Positions 18,172 to 27,904 of a stretch of 64,000 nt of DNA are shown one piece after another. Below the pieces are notes generated by a model. That model did no database searches. It saw only the letters and a list, made by a program, of their open reading frames with translations, and was not told the origin of the DNA. Numbering within the stretch: position 1 is the first letter of the stretch; every line of letters starts with the position of its first letter. Source of the stretch: Mesorhizobium alhagi CCNWXJ12-2 (GTDB lineage Bacteria; Pseudomonadota; Alphaproteobacteria; Rhizobiales; Rhizobiaceae). The stretch lies in assembly GCF_000236565.1 (NCBI RefSeq), contig NZ_AHAM01000024.1, positions 1 through 64,000 of the forward strand, read 5' to 3'. A program made the position numbers and the translations under genes.

Positions 18172-18237
18172 GGTCGTCTCCTTTATGGGTGGAGATTACC
18201 ACTTGCCCTACGCGGATGGTTCGATTACCGTCGAAGT

Positions 18238-18918
18238 ATGAGAGACGGCCCCGATATATCTCGCATCGCCAATCTGGTCGGCGACCCGGCGCGCGCCAAC
18301 ATGCTGACGGCGCTGATGGACGGCGGCGCGCTCACCGCCAGCGAGCTGGCGCTGGAAGCAGGCGTGACCGCGCAGACGGCGAGCTCGCATCTCGGAAAGC
18401 TTATGGAAGGCGGGTTGTTGTCGCTCGCGGCGCAGGGCCGCCACCGCTACTATTCGCTTGCCGGGCCGCAGGTGGCGGCGATGCTCGAATCGATCACAGG
18501 CGTAGCCGCGGCCGTCGGCCCGAAGCGCACGCGGCCCGGCCCGCGCGAGGCGGTGATGCGCGAGGCGCGTATCTGCTACGACCATCTGGCCGGCGAGCAC
18601 GCCGTTGCCATGCTGGACGGGTTTTTGGCGCGCGGCGTCCTGGTCGCCGACGGCGACGAGATTCGGCTCAGCAAATCCGGCCCGTCGCATTTCGCTGCGG
18701 TCGGCATCGACACCGAAGCCTTCCGCAAGCAGCGCCGCCCGATCTGCCGCGCCTGCCTGGACTGGAGCGTGCGGCGATCTCACCTCGCCGGCGCGCTGGG
18801 CGCCGCCATCCTCGACAAGATCATTGCGGAGAAATGGGCAAGGCGCGAAGCCGAAAGCCGCGCCATCGTGTTTTCGCCCAAGGGCAAGATGGCGTTCGAG
18901 AAGGCGTTCCTGGCTTAA
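18238..18918 (+). CDS. ArsR-family winged-helix transcriptional regulator
   Basis: 226 residues. Residues 1-85 form an ArsR winged helix (ISRIANLVGDPARANMLTAL; recognition helix VTAQTASSHLGKLMEGGL; wing GRHRYYSLAG). The longer C-terminal part carries ICYDHLAGEHAV and CRACLDWSVRRSHLAG, a pattern of this longer ArsR subgroup. No clear metal-binding CxC site of the ArsR/SmtB type is seen. I start it at ATG 18238; the frame upstream is open, but would overlap the DUF1127 start region. Target unknown; the divergent DUF1127 gene is the nearest candidate. Confidence 0.85.
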   Translation: MRDGPDISRIANLVGDPARANMLTALMDGGALTASELALEAGVTAQTASSHLGKLMEGGLLSLAAQGRHRYYSLAGPQVAAMLESITGVAAAVGPKRTRPGPREAVMREARICYDHLAGEHAVAMLDGFLARGVLVADGDEIRLSKSGPSHFAAVGIDTEAFRKQRRPICRACLDWSVRRSHLAGALGAAILDKIIAEKWARREAESRAIVFSPKGKMAFEKAFLA

Positions 18919-18933
18919 GCGACGACGCGAAAA

Positions 18934-18955
18934 GGCCGGCGATTCCTCGCCGGCC
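18934..18955. terminator. Bidirectional hairpin terminator
   Basis: GGCCGGCGA (18934-18942) and TCGCCGGCC (18947-18955) form a perfect 9-bp stem with a 4-base loop. It is flanked by AAAA on the left and CTTC on the right, between the convergent ArsR and DUF892 genes, so it should serve mainly the DUF892 strand, where it is followed by a short U-run. Confidence 0.75.
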
Positions 18956-18976
18956 CTTCAGCTTCGGCCTATATAG

Positions 18977-19483
18977 CTACTGAGCTGCCTGCAGGTTGAC
19001 CTTGCTTTCGGCCAGTTCGGTCAGTTTCTTGTCAGTGGCCTTCTCTTCTTCGAGGTTCTGCTTCAGCACGGAAGCACAGTCGTCGCGGCCGAGCTGCTTG
19101 GCCCATTCGATCAGCGTGCCGTAGCGCGTGATCTCGTAGTGCTCGACGGCCTGCGCGGCGGCGATCAGCGCGGCGTCGAGAACCTGCTTGTCGTCCACGT
19201 CGCCGGCGACCTCATCGGCCTCCTCGATGATACCGTCGATGGCCGGGCAGTCGACCCCCTTCGCCGGCACGCCATGCATCTGGAAAACCTGCTCGACGCG
19301 CTGGATGTGACCCTTGGTCTCGTCCAGGTGCTTCTCAAAACCCTGCTTGAGCTGCGGATTGGTCGCCTTGGAGATCATGTCGGGCAGCGATTTCTCGATC
19401 TGCTTCTCGGCATAGTAGATGTCCTGCAGCGTGTGCACGAAGAGATCGTCCAGCGATTTGATATCTTTCGAAAAAAAGCCCAT
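18977..19483 (-). CDS. DUF892 (YciE/YciF-like) ferritin-like stress protein
   Basis: 168 residues, all helical: SLDDLFVHTLQDIYYAEKQI at the start and EHYEITRYGTLIEWAKQLG in the second half are DUF892 hallmarks, with Glu/His positions of a ferritin-like di-metal site. Such genes are general-stress induced in many bacteria. A sigma-EcfG promoter lies about 90 bp upstream (19572-19596), which supports that here. The ATG at 19483 starts the family domain; the frame extends far upstream, but that part is unrelated. Confidence 0.9.
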   Translation of the reverse strand: MGFFSKDIKSLDDLFVHTLQDIYYAEKQIEKSLPDMISKATNPQLKQGFEKHLDETKGHIQRVEQVFQMHGVPAKGVDCPAIDGIIEEADEVAGDVDDKQVLDAALIAAAQAVEHYEITRYGTLIEWAKQLGRDDCASVLKQNLEEEKATDKKLTELAESKVNLQAAQ

Positions 19484-19571
19484 GGCTTTGGCCCTTCCTG
19501 TTCGTTGTGGGGAATGCAGGCTCGGCCTAAACCGACGCCTGCCAGGCGGGGGTGTCCCGCTCTGGACACCG

Positions 19572-19596
19572 AACGCTCGGCACTTGGCGCGGTTCC
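19572..19596 (-). promoter_or_regulatory. Sigma-EcfG (general stress) promoter of the DUF892 gene
   Basis: Read on the reverse strand: GGAAC (19596-19592), 16 bases, CGTT (19575-19572). This matches the alphaproteobacterial EcfG/RpoE2 consensus exactly and points at the DUF892 start. Confidence 0.8.
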
Positions 19597-19890
19597 AAAA
19601 ATCCGGCGCTGAAATCCTCGGTGCAACGTGGGCAAGAAGTTCCTTCTGTAACCGCACCCGAAACGAAACTCGGCCCCCGGCGACATCGCCGCGAAACAGG
19701 TGTGATGCAAAAGGCACAGGTAGTGGAATGTTGCGCTTTGGCGCTCAAACGCCGCGAATCAAACGCATTTCAGCCACGAACCGGGACAAATCCTGGCGAA
19801 GATTAACATCGCGTTCACGGATCATTCACGACCGGGCGCTATGGTGACATCCAATCGGAAGGGACATCCGAGGGATTTGGGACAGGGACA
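19597..19890. other. Intergenic stretch, no gene recognised
   Basis: The gap between the DUF892 gene and the small gene at 19891 is 407 bp. Apart from the EcfG promoter at its left end I see no coding signal: short open frames on both strands lack ribosome sites and recognisable content. It presumably also holds the promoter of the rightward small gene. Confidence 0.5.
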
Positions 19891-20046
19891 ATGACTATCT
19901 GGCATCACATCACGAGCTATGCGTTCGCAATCCGCGAATTCGTCGCGCCGACCTACCGGCCCGAGCGCTACTATATGCGTGGCCCCGGCCCGGCTTGCGC
20001 ACGTCGCCGCGGCGGCTCATTCGAAGCCCGCGCCTCGTTTCAATAA
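19891..20046 (+). CDS. Small hypothetical protein (51 aa)
   Basis: ATG at 19891 after GGGACAGGGACA, an acceptable but not strong ribosome site, and 51 codons to TAA. The protein begins MTIWHHITSYAFAIREF and has a basic, Pro/Gly/Arg-rich second half. I do not recognise a family. It is leftward of the DUF393 gene and in the same direction. Coding status is uncertain and rests on the clear start region and codon pattern only. Confidence 0.4.
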   Translation: MTIWHHITSYAFAIREFVAPTYRPERYYMRGPGPACARRRGGSFEARASFQ

Positions 20047-20169
20047 CCGCCATCGCCGCACGGTTGAGCCTAACCCGCTCGCCTGCGGCCGCCGCGACAT
20101 CGCTGCATCTTGCCATTGCCATCCGGCGTCGTAGGGTTTTCCTGACCTAACACTCGGGCCGGAAGCCAA

Positions 20170-20616
20170 GTGGCAGACACCGTTCTTCCCACCCACCAGC
20201 ATAAGCCCGGATACGACGGCAGCCAGCCGCTGATCGTCTTTGACGGCGTATGCGTTCTCTGTTCCGGCTTCGCCCGCACCGTCGTCAGGCTGGATCAGAA
20301 AGAACGGTTCCGCTTCACCACTGCTCAATCGGCGCTGGGCGAGGCGCTTTACCGGCGCCATGGCCTGCGGACGGATGTCTACGAAACCAATCTCGTGATC
20401 ATCGACGGCGTCGCCTACACCCGGATGGATAGTCTCATCGCGGTGATGGATGTGCTGGGCTGGCCGTGGCGCGCAGCGAAAATCGTCAACATGCTGCCGC
20501 GCCGGCTCCGCGACGCGCTCTACAGTCTGATCGCGCGCAACCGCTATGCGCTGTTCGGCAAGAAGGACAGTTGCGAAATACCGTCCGCCGCATTGAGAGA
20601 CCGCATCATTGGTTAG
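20170..20616 (+). CDS. DUF393 (DCC family, YuxK-like) thiol-disulfide oxidoreductase-like protein
   Basis: 148 residues with the DCC motif: IVFDGVCVLCSGFARTVVR (DGVCVLC, about residues 25-31), a CxxC pair in a thioredoxin-like setting. Family members are predicted disulfide oxidoreductases, with experimental support limited. The stop overlaps the start of the DUF4166 gene by 8 bp, so the two are probably one transcription and translation unit. This pairing of DUF393 with a DUF4166 dehydrogenase recurs in proteobacteria as far as I recall. Confidence 0.85.
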   Translation: MADTVLPTHQHKPGYDGSQPLIVFDGVCVLCSGFARTVVRLDQKERFRFTTAQSALGEALYRRHGLRTDVYETNLVIIDGVAYTRMDSLIAVMDVLGWPWRAAKIVNMLPRRLRDALYSLIARNRYALFGKKDSCEIPSAALRDRIIG

Positions 20617-22411
20617 GATTCTCGTTATCGGCGGCTATGGGGTCTTCGGTGGAAGGCTGACGGAACGGCTCGCAGCAGAATCAAGCGCTGAAATCCTGGT
20701 TGCCGGCCGCTCGCTGGAAAAGGCAGTCGCTCATTGCCGTCGCAAAGGCGGGAAACCGGTGCGGATCGATCGCGAAGGCGACATCTTCAACGAGATCGCA
20801 TTGCTTGAGCCAACGATCGTCATAGACGCCGCCGGACCGTTTCAGGCCTACGGCAAAGACCGCTACCGAATCGCCGAGGCGGCGATCGCAGCGAAGGCGC
20901 ACTATCTCGACCTTGCCGATGATGGCGCATTCGTAGCCGGAATCGGCACGCTCGACGATAGCGCGAAAGCAGCCGGCGTTGCCGTCATCGCCGGTGCAAG
21001 CAGCGTCCCGGCAATTTCTGCCGCAGCGCTCGACGAACTTGTACAGGGGCTTGCGGCAGTCTCGCTGGCCGGCTCGGCGATCCTGCCCGGCAATCGGGTT
21101 CCTCGCGGACTTTCCGTCTTGCGCGCCATCGTCGGGCAGGCCGGCCGATCGCTGCGTGTCTGGCGGGGTGGAAATTGGACCGACACCACCGCATGGGGCG
21201 ATTTGAGACATTTCACGCTCGAAGCCCCCGGGATCGCTCCGCTGAAAGGCCGGCTTGCAAGCACAATCGGTGCGCCAGATCTCATCCTCTTCCCCGAACG
21301 CTACGGCGCACGTTCGGCGCTGTTCCACGCCGGTCTGGAGTTGAAAGCACTGCATCTTGGCCTTTGGCTGCTGGCCTTGCCGGTTCGATTGGGCCTTGTT
21401 CGCTCGCTCGGTCCGCTGGCCGGGTGGCTTGGACGGATGGCCGGATGGGTGGCCCGTTTGGGCTCCGACCGCGGCGGGATGGTCGCCTACGCAGTCGGCC
21501 GCGACGGCGCGGGGCGGGCGGTGGATCGGCGATGGACGCTGATCGCCGAGACAGGCGACGGGCCGCAGGTTCCACCGACGCCGGCGCTGCTTCTGGCGCT
21601 CAAGCTGATGAACGGCTCGGGGCTGACAGTCGGGGCCCGCCCGGCGGCCGGACTGCTGACGCTCGGCGAGATCGAGGCCGGCTTGTCGCCGTTTCGCATC
21701 CGGCTCGGCCGCAGCGAAAAACCAGCCGCTCCGCTGCTGGAGCGCGTGTTGCCCAAGGGCTTTGCAACGCTTCCGCAAAGCTGGCGCAGGCTCGCTGAAA
21801 TCCACGATATCGACTGTTTCGAGGGTGTCGCTTCGGTCGAACGGGGCGGCGGTTTATCCGCTCGTCTGATTGGCGCGCTTTTCGGTTTCCCTCCCGCCGC
21901 TCCCGCGGTAGCCGTGAGCGTGACCAAGCAAAAAACCACTTCGGGTGAAAAGTGGACCCGACGCTTCGGCGCAAAATCCTTTGTCTCGCATTTGTCGCGA
22001 AAACCGGATGAAGAGCCGGGTGTGCTCCGCGAACGGTTCGGGCCGTTTTCCTTCCTGCTGAGGCTCTTCGCCGAGGACGGCCGCGTGGCCTGGCCCGTCG
22101 AAAGCGGGCGCTTCCTTGGCATTCCCCTGCCTCGCGCTCTGATGCCGAGGAGCGAAGCCTTTGAATATGAGGGGGCGGACGGCGAGTTCCGCTTCGATGT
22201 TAAAATCTCGATGCCTTTCGCCGGCCTGATCGTGCGCTACCTCGGCTGGCTGGAGCCTGCTTTCCCGCCGCACGGCTTGAGCCGCACCGGCTCGCCGGCG
22301 GCCGCGCCGAGCTCGATGCATTTGCCCGCCGCGCAAAGCGACCAGCCGGCGCCCGTCGCGCCTGAGGCGGCAAGCACGATTTCCGGCCGCGTCGGAATTT
22401 CCGGAACGTAG
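20609..22411 (+). CDS. Saccharopine dehydrogenase-like NAD(P)-binding protein with DUF4166 domain
   Basis: 600 residues. An N-terminal Rossmann fold (RILVIGGYGVFGGRLTERLA, GxGxxG-type) of the saccharopine dehydrogenase family occupies about 1-370, and a DUF4166 domain about 400-545 (LRERFGPFSFLLRLFAEDGR). I start it at TTG 20609, overlapping the end of the DUF393 gene. The recognised domain ends near VRYLGWLEPA; about 55 more residues are read from DNA that is also the antisense of the DUF1850 gene, and have no family character. Either the natural stop has been lost or this is a tolerated tail. Confidence 0.8.
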   Translation: MVRILVIGGYGVFGGRLTERLAAESSAEILVAGRSLEKAVAHCRRKGGKPVRIDREGDIFNEIALLEPTIVIDAAGPFQAYGKDRYRIAEAAIAAKAHYLDLADDGAFVAGIGTLDDSAKAAGVAVIAGASSVPAISAAALDELVQGLAAVSLAGSAILPGNRVPRGLSVLRAIVGQAGRSLRVWRGGNWTDTTAWGDLRHFTLEAPGIAPLKGRLASTIGAPDLILFPERYGARSALFHAGLELKALHLGLWLLALPVRLGLVRSLGPLAGWLGRMAGWVARLGSDRGGMVAYAVGRDGAGRAVDRRWTLIAETGDGPQVPPTPALLLALKLMNGSGLTVGARPAAGLLTLGEIEAGLSPFRIRLGRSEKPAAPLLERVLPKGFATLPQSWRRLAEIHDIDCFEGVASVERGGGLSARLIGALFGFPPAAPAVAVSVTKQKTTSGEKWTRRFGAKSFVSHLSRKPDEEPGVLRERFGPFSFLLRLFAEDGRVAWPVESGRFLGIPLPRALMPRSEAFEYEGADGEFRFDVKISMPFAGLIVRYLGWLEPAFPPHGLSRTGSPAAAPSSMHLPAAQSDQPAPVAPEAASTISGRVGISGT

Positions 22412-22623
22412 GACCACCAGCCATGTTCGAACACAGCGTCGGGCGGCGGCTCCATGCCGGCGCCGGATCCCTTTACCCGCGCCTCGACGATCTCGATGCC
22501 GGCGGGCGTGATGCGCCAGTCCTCCTCCCAGCGGGTTTGTTCGACCGAGTGCGTCCAGGACAGCGTGAAAGCCGTCGCGGCGAGCGTGACCGTATTGCCT
22601 GCCTCGAGGATGCAGAGGCTCAC
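22237..22623 (-). CDS. DUF1850 protein of the TAXI-TRAP transporter cluster
   Basis: 128 residues, starting at a GTG that overlaps the stop of the TRAP permease (GTGA). LSWTHSVEQTRWEEDWRI and ARVKGSGAGMEPPPDAV are the conserved core of DUF1850, a family found almost only next to TAXI-type TRAP transporters; function unknown. The start lacks a cleavable signal peptide but opens with a short hydrophobic run. The coding region converges on and overlaps the DUF4166 gene by 175 bp. Confidence 0.85.
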   Translation of the reverse strand: MSLCILEAGNTVTLAATAFTLSWTHSVEQTRWEEDWRITPAGIEIVEARVKGSGAGMEPPPDAVFEHGWWSYVPEIPTRPEIVLAASGATGAGWSLCAAGKCIELGAAAGEPVRLKPCGGKAGSSQPR

Positions 22624-24746
22624 GGCAGGGCGCCGGCCGGACGGCTTCGGCTGCGCCACCAGTGCAGGCCAATGACGATCGCCGCAAGCGCGAAGCCGAG
22701 TTCGTCCGTATAGGGCAGAGCGAGCACCAGGCTTAAGGCGGCGGCGGTGGCCAGCAGCCTTTCCCACATGGCCATTCGCGTGAACAGGAAGCCGACCACG
22801 GCCGCGCCCCACAAGCCGATGGCGAGACAGACCTTGATGAGGATATAGACGACCTCAACCGGATAGCCGTAGCTCGCGGCCATCGGCCCGGCGTCCTGCA
22901 GCATCAGAGCCGGCGTATAGACCGCCATGAACGGCACTACGAAGCCGGCGACGGCGAGTTTGGACGCCTGCATGGCGATCTTCATGCCAGAGATTTTGGC
23001 CATGGGCGCCGCGGCAAAGGCTGCAAGGGCCACCGGCGGGGTCAGATCGGCCATGATGCCGAAATAGAAGACGAACATGTGGCTGACCAGTAGCGGCACG
23101 CCGAGTTCCAAAAGCGCCGGCCCGGCGAGCGACGAGGTTATGATGTAGTTGGGGATGGTCGGAATGCCCATGCCCAGCACCAGGCAGGTCAGCATGGTCA
23201 GCACCAGCGACAGGAACAGATTGTTCTGGCCGATGGCGATGATCGCGCCGATGAAGGTCGAGGCGATGCCGGTGAGCGTGAGCGTGCCGATGACGATGCC
23301 GACGATGGCGCAGGCGATGCCAACCGGCAGCGCGTTCTTGGCGCCCTCGGCCAGCGATTCGATGCAGATGACCAGCGTCTCGCGGCCGCCCTTGAAGAAC
23401 AGGCAGGCGGCGACCAGCGCGCCGAGGACCAGCGCCAGAATGTCGACGCCGTATCGCATGAAGGATGCGGCGGCCAGGCCGAGCGCGATCCAGAACACCA
23501 TGCGGAAGGCGAAGGGGCCGATAAGCGCCGCAAGCGGCGTACCGAGGATGAGCACGATCGTCAGCGCCAGGCCCATCGTGCCGGCAAAGATAGGCGTGTA
23601 TCCGGCAAACAGCAGATAGACGAGCGCTGCCAGCGGCAGCACCAGCGGCCAGTGTTTTTTTACCGCGTCCCACGGATTGGGCAGCGTCGCCTTGTCCATG
23701 CCCTGCAGGCTGAACTTGCCGGATTCGAGATGCACCATCCAGAAGCAGGCGCCGAAATAAAGCGCTGCAGGCACGATCGCCGCCTTGACCACGTCGGCGT
23801 AGGGAACGTTCAGCGTCTCGGCCATGATGAAGGCGACGGCGCCCATGACCGGCGGCATGATCTGGCCGCCCATGGACGAGGTCGCTTCAACGCCGCCGGC
23901 GAAGGCCGAGCGGAAGCCGAATTTCTTCATCAGCGGGATGGTGAACTGGCCCGAAGCCACGACATTGGCGACGCCGGAACCGGAAATGGTGCCCATCAGC
24001 GCGGAAGAGAGCACGCAGACCTGCGCCGGGCCGCCGCGCCAGGCACCGACCATGCCGAGCGCGAAATCGTTGAACAAGGCGATCATGCCGGCGCGCTCGA
24101 GGAAGGCGGCGAAGACCACGAAGATGAAGATATAGGCCGCCGACACATAGACCGGCGTGCCGTATATGCCCTCAGTGCCGAAGCCGAAATGCTCGACGAT
24201 CTGCGCGAAATCATAGCCGCGGTGAATGAAGGGCGGGGGCAGGTAGTTGCCGAAGAAGCAGTAGGCGAGGAACAGGCCGGCGATGACGGCCAGCGGCAGG
24301 CCCATGATGCGGCGCGCGGCCTCGAAGACCAGCACGATCAGCACCGCGCCGACGACGAGGTCGGGTGTGGTGAGGAAGCCGGACCGCTGGATGATGTCGT
24401 TATAGAACACCCAGTTGTAGACGCCGGTGAGAAAGCCGAGGATGGCAAGCGTCCAGAACCACGCCTTGCCGACGGGCGTTCTGGCACGGAGCGTGGCGAT
24501 GAGCGCGAAGCCGAGCAACAGGAGGAAGCCGACATGCATGGCGCGCACCACCTGGCTCGGCAAATTGCCGTAGGCGGCAGTGTAGAGCTGGAAAGCCGAG
24601 AAGGAGACGGCGATCCAGAAGACGATGCGGCCCGCCACGCCCTCGCCGAAGCCCGGCGGCAGCCCTTCGATGGGTTCCTCGACGGACGGGGAGAGGATGG
24701 TCGGGGTGTCGACGTTTTTTGCCGCGCCGGATGTTACTTCGCTCAT
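22620..24746 (-). CDS. TRAP transporter permease, fused DctQ-DctM (TAXI type)
   Basis: 708 residues and about 17-18 membrane helices: the small-subunit-like part comes first (about 1-200), then the large 12-helix DctM-like part with SSALMGTISGSGVANVVASG and VEATSSMGGQIMPPVMGAVA. This 4TM/12TM fusion is the standard partner of TAXI binding proteins and takes up organic acids or amino acids with a Na+ gradient. I start at ATG 24746; a GTG 9 bases upstream is also possible. The TAXI binding protein gene lies 226 bp upstream in the same direction, with a palindromic repeat between. Confidence 0.94.
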   Translation of the reverse strand: MSEVTSGAAKNVDTPTILSPSVEEPIEGLPPGFGEGVAGRIVFWIAVSFSAFQLYTAAYGNLPSQVVRAMHVGFLLLLGFALIATLRARTPVGKAWFWTLAILGFLTGVYNWVFYNDIIQRSGFLTTPDLVVGAVLIVLVFEAARRIMGLPLAVIAGLFLAYCFFGNYLPPPFIHRGYDFAQIVEHFGFGTEGIYGTPVYVSAAYIFIFVVFAAFLERAGMIALFNDFALGMVGAWRGGPAQVCVLSSALMGTISGSGVANVVASGQFTIPLMKKFGFRSAFAGGVEATSSMGGQIMPPVMGAVAFIMAETLNVPYADVVKAAIVPAALYFGACFWMVHLESGKFSLQGMDKATLPNPWDAVKKHWPLVLPLAALVYLLFAGYTPIFAGTMGLALTIVLILGTPLAALIGPFAFRMVFWIALGLAAASFMRYGVDILALVLGALVAACLFFKGGRETLVICIESLAEGAKNALPVGIACAIVGIVIGTLTLTGIASTFIGAIIAIGQNNLFLSLVLTMLTCLVLGMGIPTIPNYIITSSLAGPALLELGVPLLVSHMFVFYFGIMADLTPPVALAAFAAAPMAKISGMKIAMQASKLAVAGFVVPFMAVYTPALMLQDAGPMAASYGYPVEVVYILIKVCLAIGLWGAAVVGFLFTRMAMWERLLATAAALSLVLALPYTDELGFALAAIVIGLHWWRSRSRPAGALP

Positions 24747-24801
24747 TTGCCACACCCCACGATAGGCGAACTATGATTTGAGACACGCCCTTCTGGGGTA
24801 C

Positions 24802-24937
24802 ATGCCCCCTCCACCACGCTTCGCGTGGTCCCCCTCCCCCGTGAACGGGGGAGGATCAGCGGCGGCGACGGCCGCGACCCTGAATCCTCCCCTGTGAAGC
24901 GGGAGAGGGGGACCGCCGAAGGCGGTGGAGGGGGCAT
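24802..24937. repeat. Large palindromic repeat between TAXI and TRAP genes
   Basis: Outer arms of 14 bases, 24802-24815 and 24924-24937, are exact inverted copies. Inside are further short dyads built from CCCCTCCCCC/GGGGGAGG-type runs. It lies between the binding-protein gene and the permease gene of one transport system, where a strong RNA structure could give more binding protein than permease. Confidence 0.75.
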
Positions 24938-24971
24938 ACGAAGAATCACGACTTAACCGCGATTCCACTGC

Positions 24972-25931
24972 CTACTTCAGCAGCCCGGCTTCCTTGTAGT
25001 AGCGCTCGGCGCCAGGATGCAGCGGGATCGGCATGCCGTCGAGCGCCTTGGCCGGGTCGATCGCCTTGGCGGCGGCGTGGGCGGCGGTCAGTTGGTCGAG
25101 ACTTTCGAACAGCAGCTTGGTCATCTGATAGGCGGTCTCGTCGGAAACGCCGTCATGCGTGACGAGGAAATTGCCGACCGCGGCCGTCTCGACATCTTCC
25201 GTTTGCCCGTCATAGGTGCCGGCAGGGATGACCACCGACACATAGGGCGAGCCGATCTTTTCGACGTCCGCCTTGGGCACGGCCACCACGTTGATCGGCA
25301 GCGAAGTGGCGAGATCGCGGATCGAGGCGACGCCGAGGCCGGCCGACTGCAATGTTGCGTCGAGCTGGCGGTTCTTGATCAATTCGACCGATTCGGCGAA
25401 GGGCAGATATTCGACCTTGCCGAGATCCTCATATTTCATGCCGGCGGCGGCGAAGATGGCGCGGGCGTTGAGCTCGGTGCCGGAAGCGGGCGCGCCGACC
25501 GACAGGCTCTTCCCCTTCAGGTCAGCTAGCGTCTTGATGCCGGATTCCTGGCTGGCGACGATCTGGATGTAATTGGGATAGATGGCGGCGATGCCGCGCA
25601 GTTTGTCGAGCTTGCCGGGGAAGCCGGCCTCGGTGTTGCCTTCGGCGGCGAGCTTGACCGAATCGCCAAGGGCAAACGCTATCTCGCCCTTGCCCTGCTG
25701 CAGAAGGTTGAGGTTCTCAACCGACGCCTTGGTGGCCTGGACCTGCGTGCGCGCGCCCTCGATGCCCTTGCCGTAGATTTCCGACAGGGCGACGCCGAGC
25801 GGATAATAGACGCCGGAAGTGCCGCCAGTGAGCACATTGATGAATTCCTGCGCCTTGGCAGACACGGCGCCAAAGCCGAGCGACAGCGCAACGGCGCCGG
25901 CGGCAAGGATCTTGGTTTTCAGGTTGAGCAT
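24972..25931 (-). CDS. TAXI family TRAP transporter solute-binding protein
   Basis: 319 residues. A cleavable signal peptide ends near AVSAKAQ; the mature protein starts with EFINVLTGGTSGVYYPLG, the TAXI family opening. It binds the substrate in the periplasm and hands it to the fused permease at 22620-24746. Glutamate/glutamine binding has been reported for one TAXI protein; the ligand here is unknown. GGGAGGAAC precedes the ATG. Confidence 0.93.
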   Translation of the reverse strand: MLNLKTKILAAGAVALSLGFGAVSAKAQEFINVLTGGTSGVYYPLGVALSEIYGKGIEGARTQVQATKASVENLNLLQQGKGEIAFALGDSVKLAAEGNTEAGFPGKLDKLRGIAAIYPNYIQIVASQESGIKTLADLKGKSLSVGAPASGTELNARAIFAAAGMKYEDLGKVEYLPFAESVELIKNRQLDATLQSAGLGVASIRDLATSLPINVVAVPKADVEKIGSPYVSVVIPAGTYDGQTEDVETAAVGNFLVTHDGVSDETAYQMTKLLFESLDQLTAAHAAAKAIDPAKALDGMPIPLHPGAERYYKEAGLLK

Positions 25932-25962
25932 GCGGTTCCTCCCGGGACAGTCTTTTCATGAT

Positions 25963-25984
25963 CGCGCCGCCTGGTGGCGGCGCG
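25963..25984 (-). terminator. Strong hairpin between cysK and the TAXI gene
   Basis: CGCGCCGCC (25963-25971) and GGCGGCGCG (25976-25984) form a 9-bp GC stem with a 4-base loop, 56 bp after the cysK stop and 32 bp before the TAXI start. It may end the cysK transcript, although no U-tract follows; or it is a 5' structure of the TAXI message. Confidence 0.5.
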
Positions 25985-26040
25985 GGCTGGGGTGATTGTT
26001 TTAACGGCTGCGGCGGAAATGCAAAGGGGGTTATTGGGGG

Positions 26041-27021
<981 letters not shown>

Positions 27022-27166
27022 TGATTTCGCTCCCACAGATTTTTTCGGGCTTACCATAGTCTCGCCCCTCGAAAAATCCGAGTGGGCGGCGTGCTGAAAA
27101 GGTTGCCGGTTCGGAACTCAGTTTCCCGATTCGGCATAATCAGAGAATTATTTGGCGCGCGGCATT

Positions 27167-27784
27167 CTAGTGTCGAGAAGCGATGGCGAGTGCCGCGCCT
27201 GCCATGAAGGCAGCTGCGGTGCGGTTCAGCGCCTTCAGTGCGCGCGGCGTCTTCAGGAACCAGCGCGCCTTGGCGGCAAGCGCCAGATAGGGCACCAGCA
27301 CGACGAGCAGCACCATCACGGTCAAGGCGGCCAGAATCATGTAGTCGGCGAGAGTGATGGTCCTCAGATCGACCAGCGTCGGCGTCAGCGCCAGATAGAA
27401 GATCATTGTCTTGGGATTGCCGAGCGTGACGGTGAGCCCGGCAAGGAAACTTGCGAAAAGCCCGCCTTTGCCTTTCCGCGCCTCAATCGTCTCCGGCGTG
27501 ATGCCGCTTTTCCAGAAGCTCCAGGCAAGCCAGGCAAGATAGGCGACGCCAAGCCATTTTATGACCAGGAACACGGTACCGAAGGTCTGCGCGACCAGAG
27601 CCAGGCCGAGCACGACGGCGGTGAGATAGGTCAAATCGCCGACGACCAGCCCGAACGACATTGCGAGCGCCGAGCGGAAGCCGGACCCGAGCGCGCGGGC
27701 GACGAGGGCAGTAACGCCCGGACCGGGAATGGCTGCGGCGATGGCGAGCGCAAGGCTGTAGGCAAGAAAGCCGGCAAGGGTCAT
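27167..27784 (-). CDS. LysE/RhtB family amino-acid exporter
   Basis: 205 residues with about six helices. The N-terminal IAAAIPGPGVTALVARALG carries the PGPG motif of the LysE superfamily, and LGNPKTMIFYLAL in the middle is likewise typical. These proteins export amino acids or derivatives. The gene is upstream of cysK and in the same direction (145-bp gap); E. coli EamB of this family exports cysteine and O-acetylserine, so a role in cysteine overflow is possible, not shown. Start at ATG 27784. Confidence 0.9.
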   Translation of the reverse strand: MTLAGFLAYSLALAIAAAIPGPGVTALVARALGSGFRSALAMSFGLVVGDLTYLTAVVLGLALVAQTFGTVFLVIKWLGVAYLAWLAWSFWKSGITPETIEARKGKGGLFASFLAGLTVTLGNPKTMIFYLALTPTLVDLRTITLADYMILAALTVMVLLVVLVPYLALAAKARWFLKTPRALKALNRTAAAFMAGAALAIASRH

Positions 27785-27904
27785 GGAACGCACCTTCGGT
27801 CGGTATGGCGCGCTTCTATGGCACAGGCGCGCCTCCGCGGAAATACGGCAGCAAGCGCTCACGGTTTGGCGCACCGAAATGCTTAGATGGCGGTGATGGC
27901 GTGC

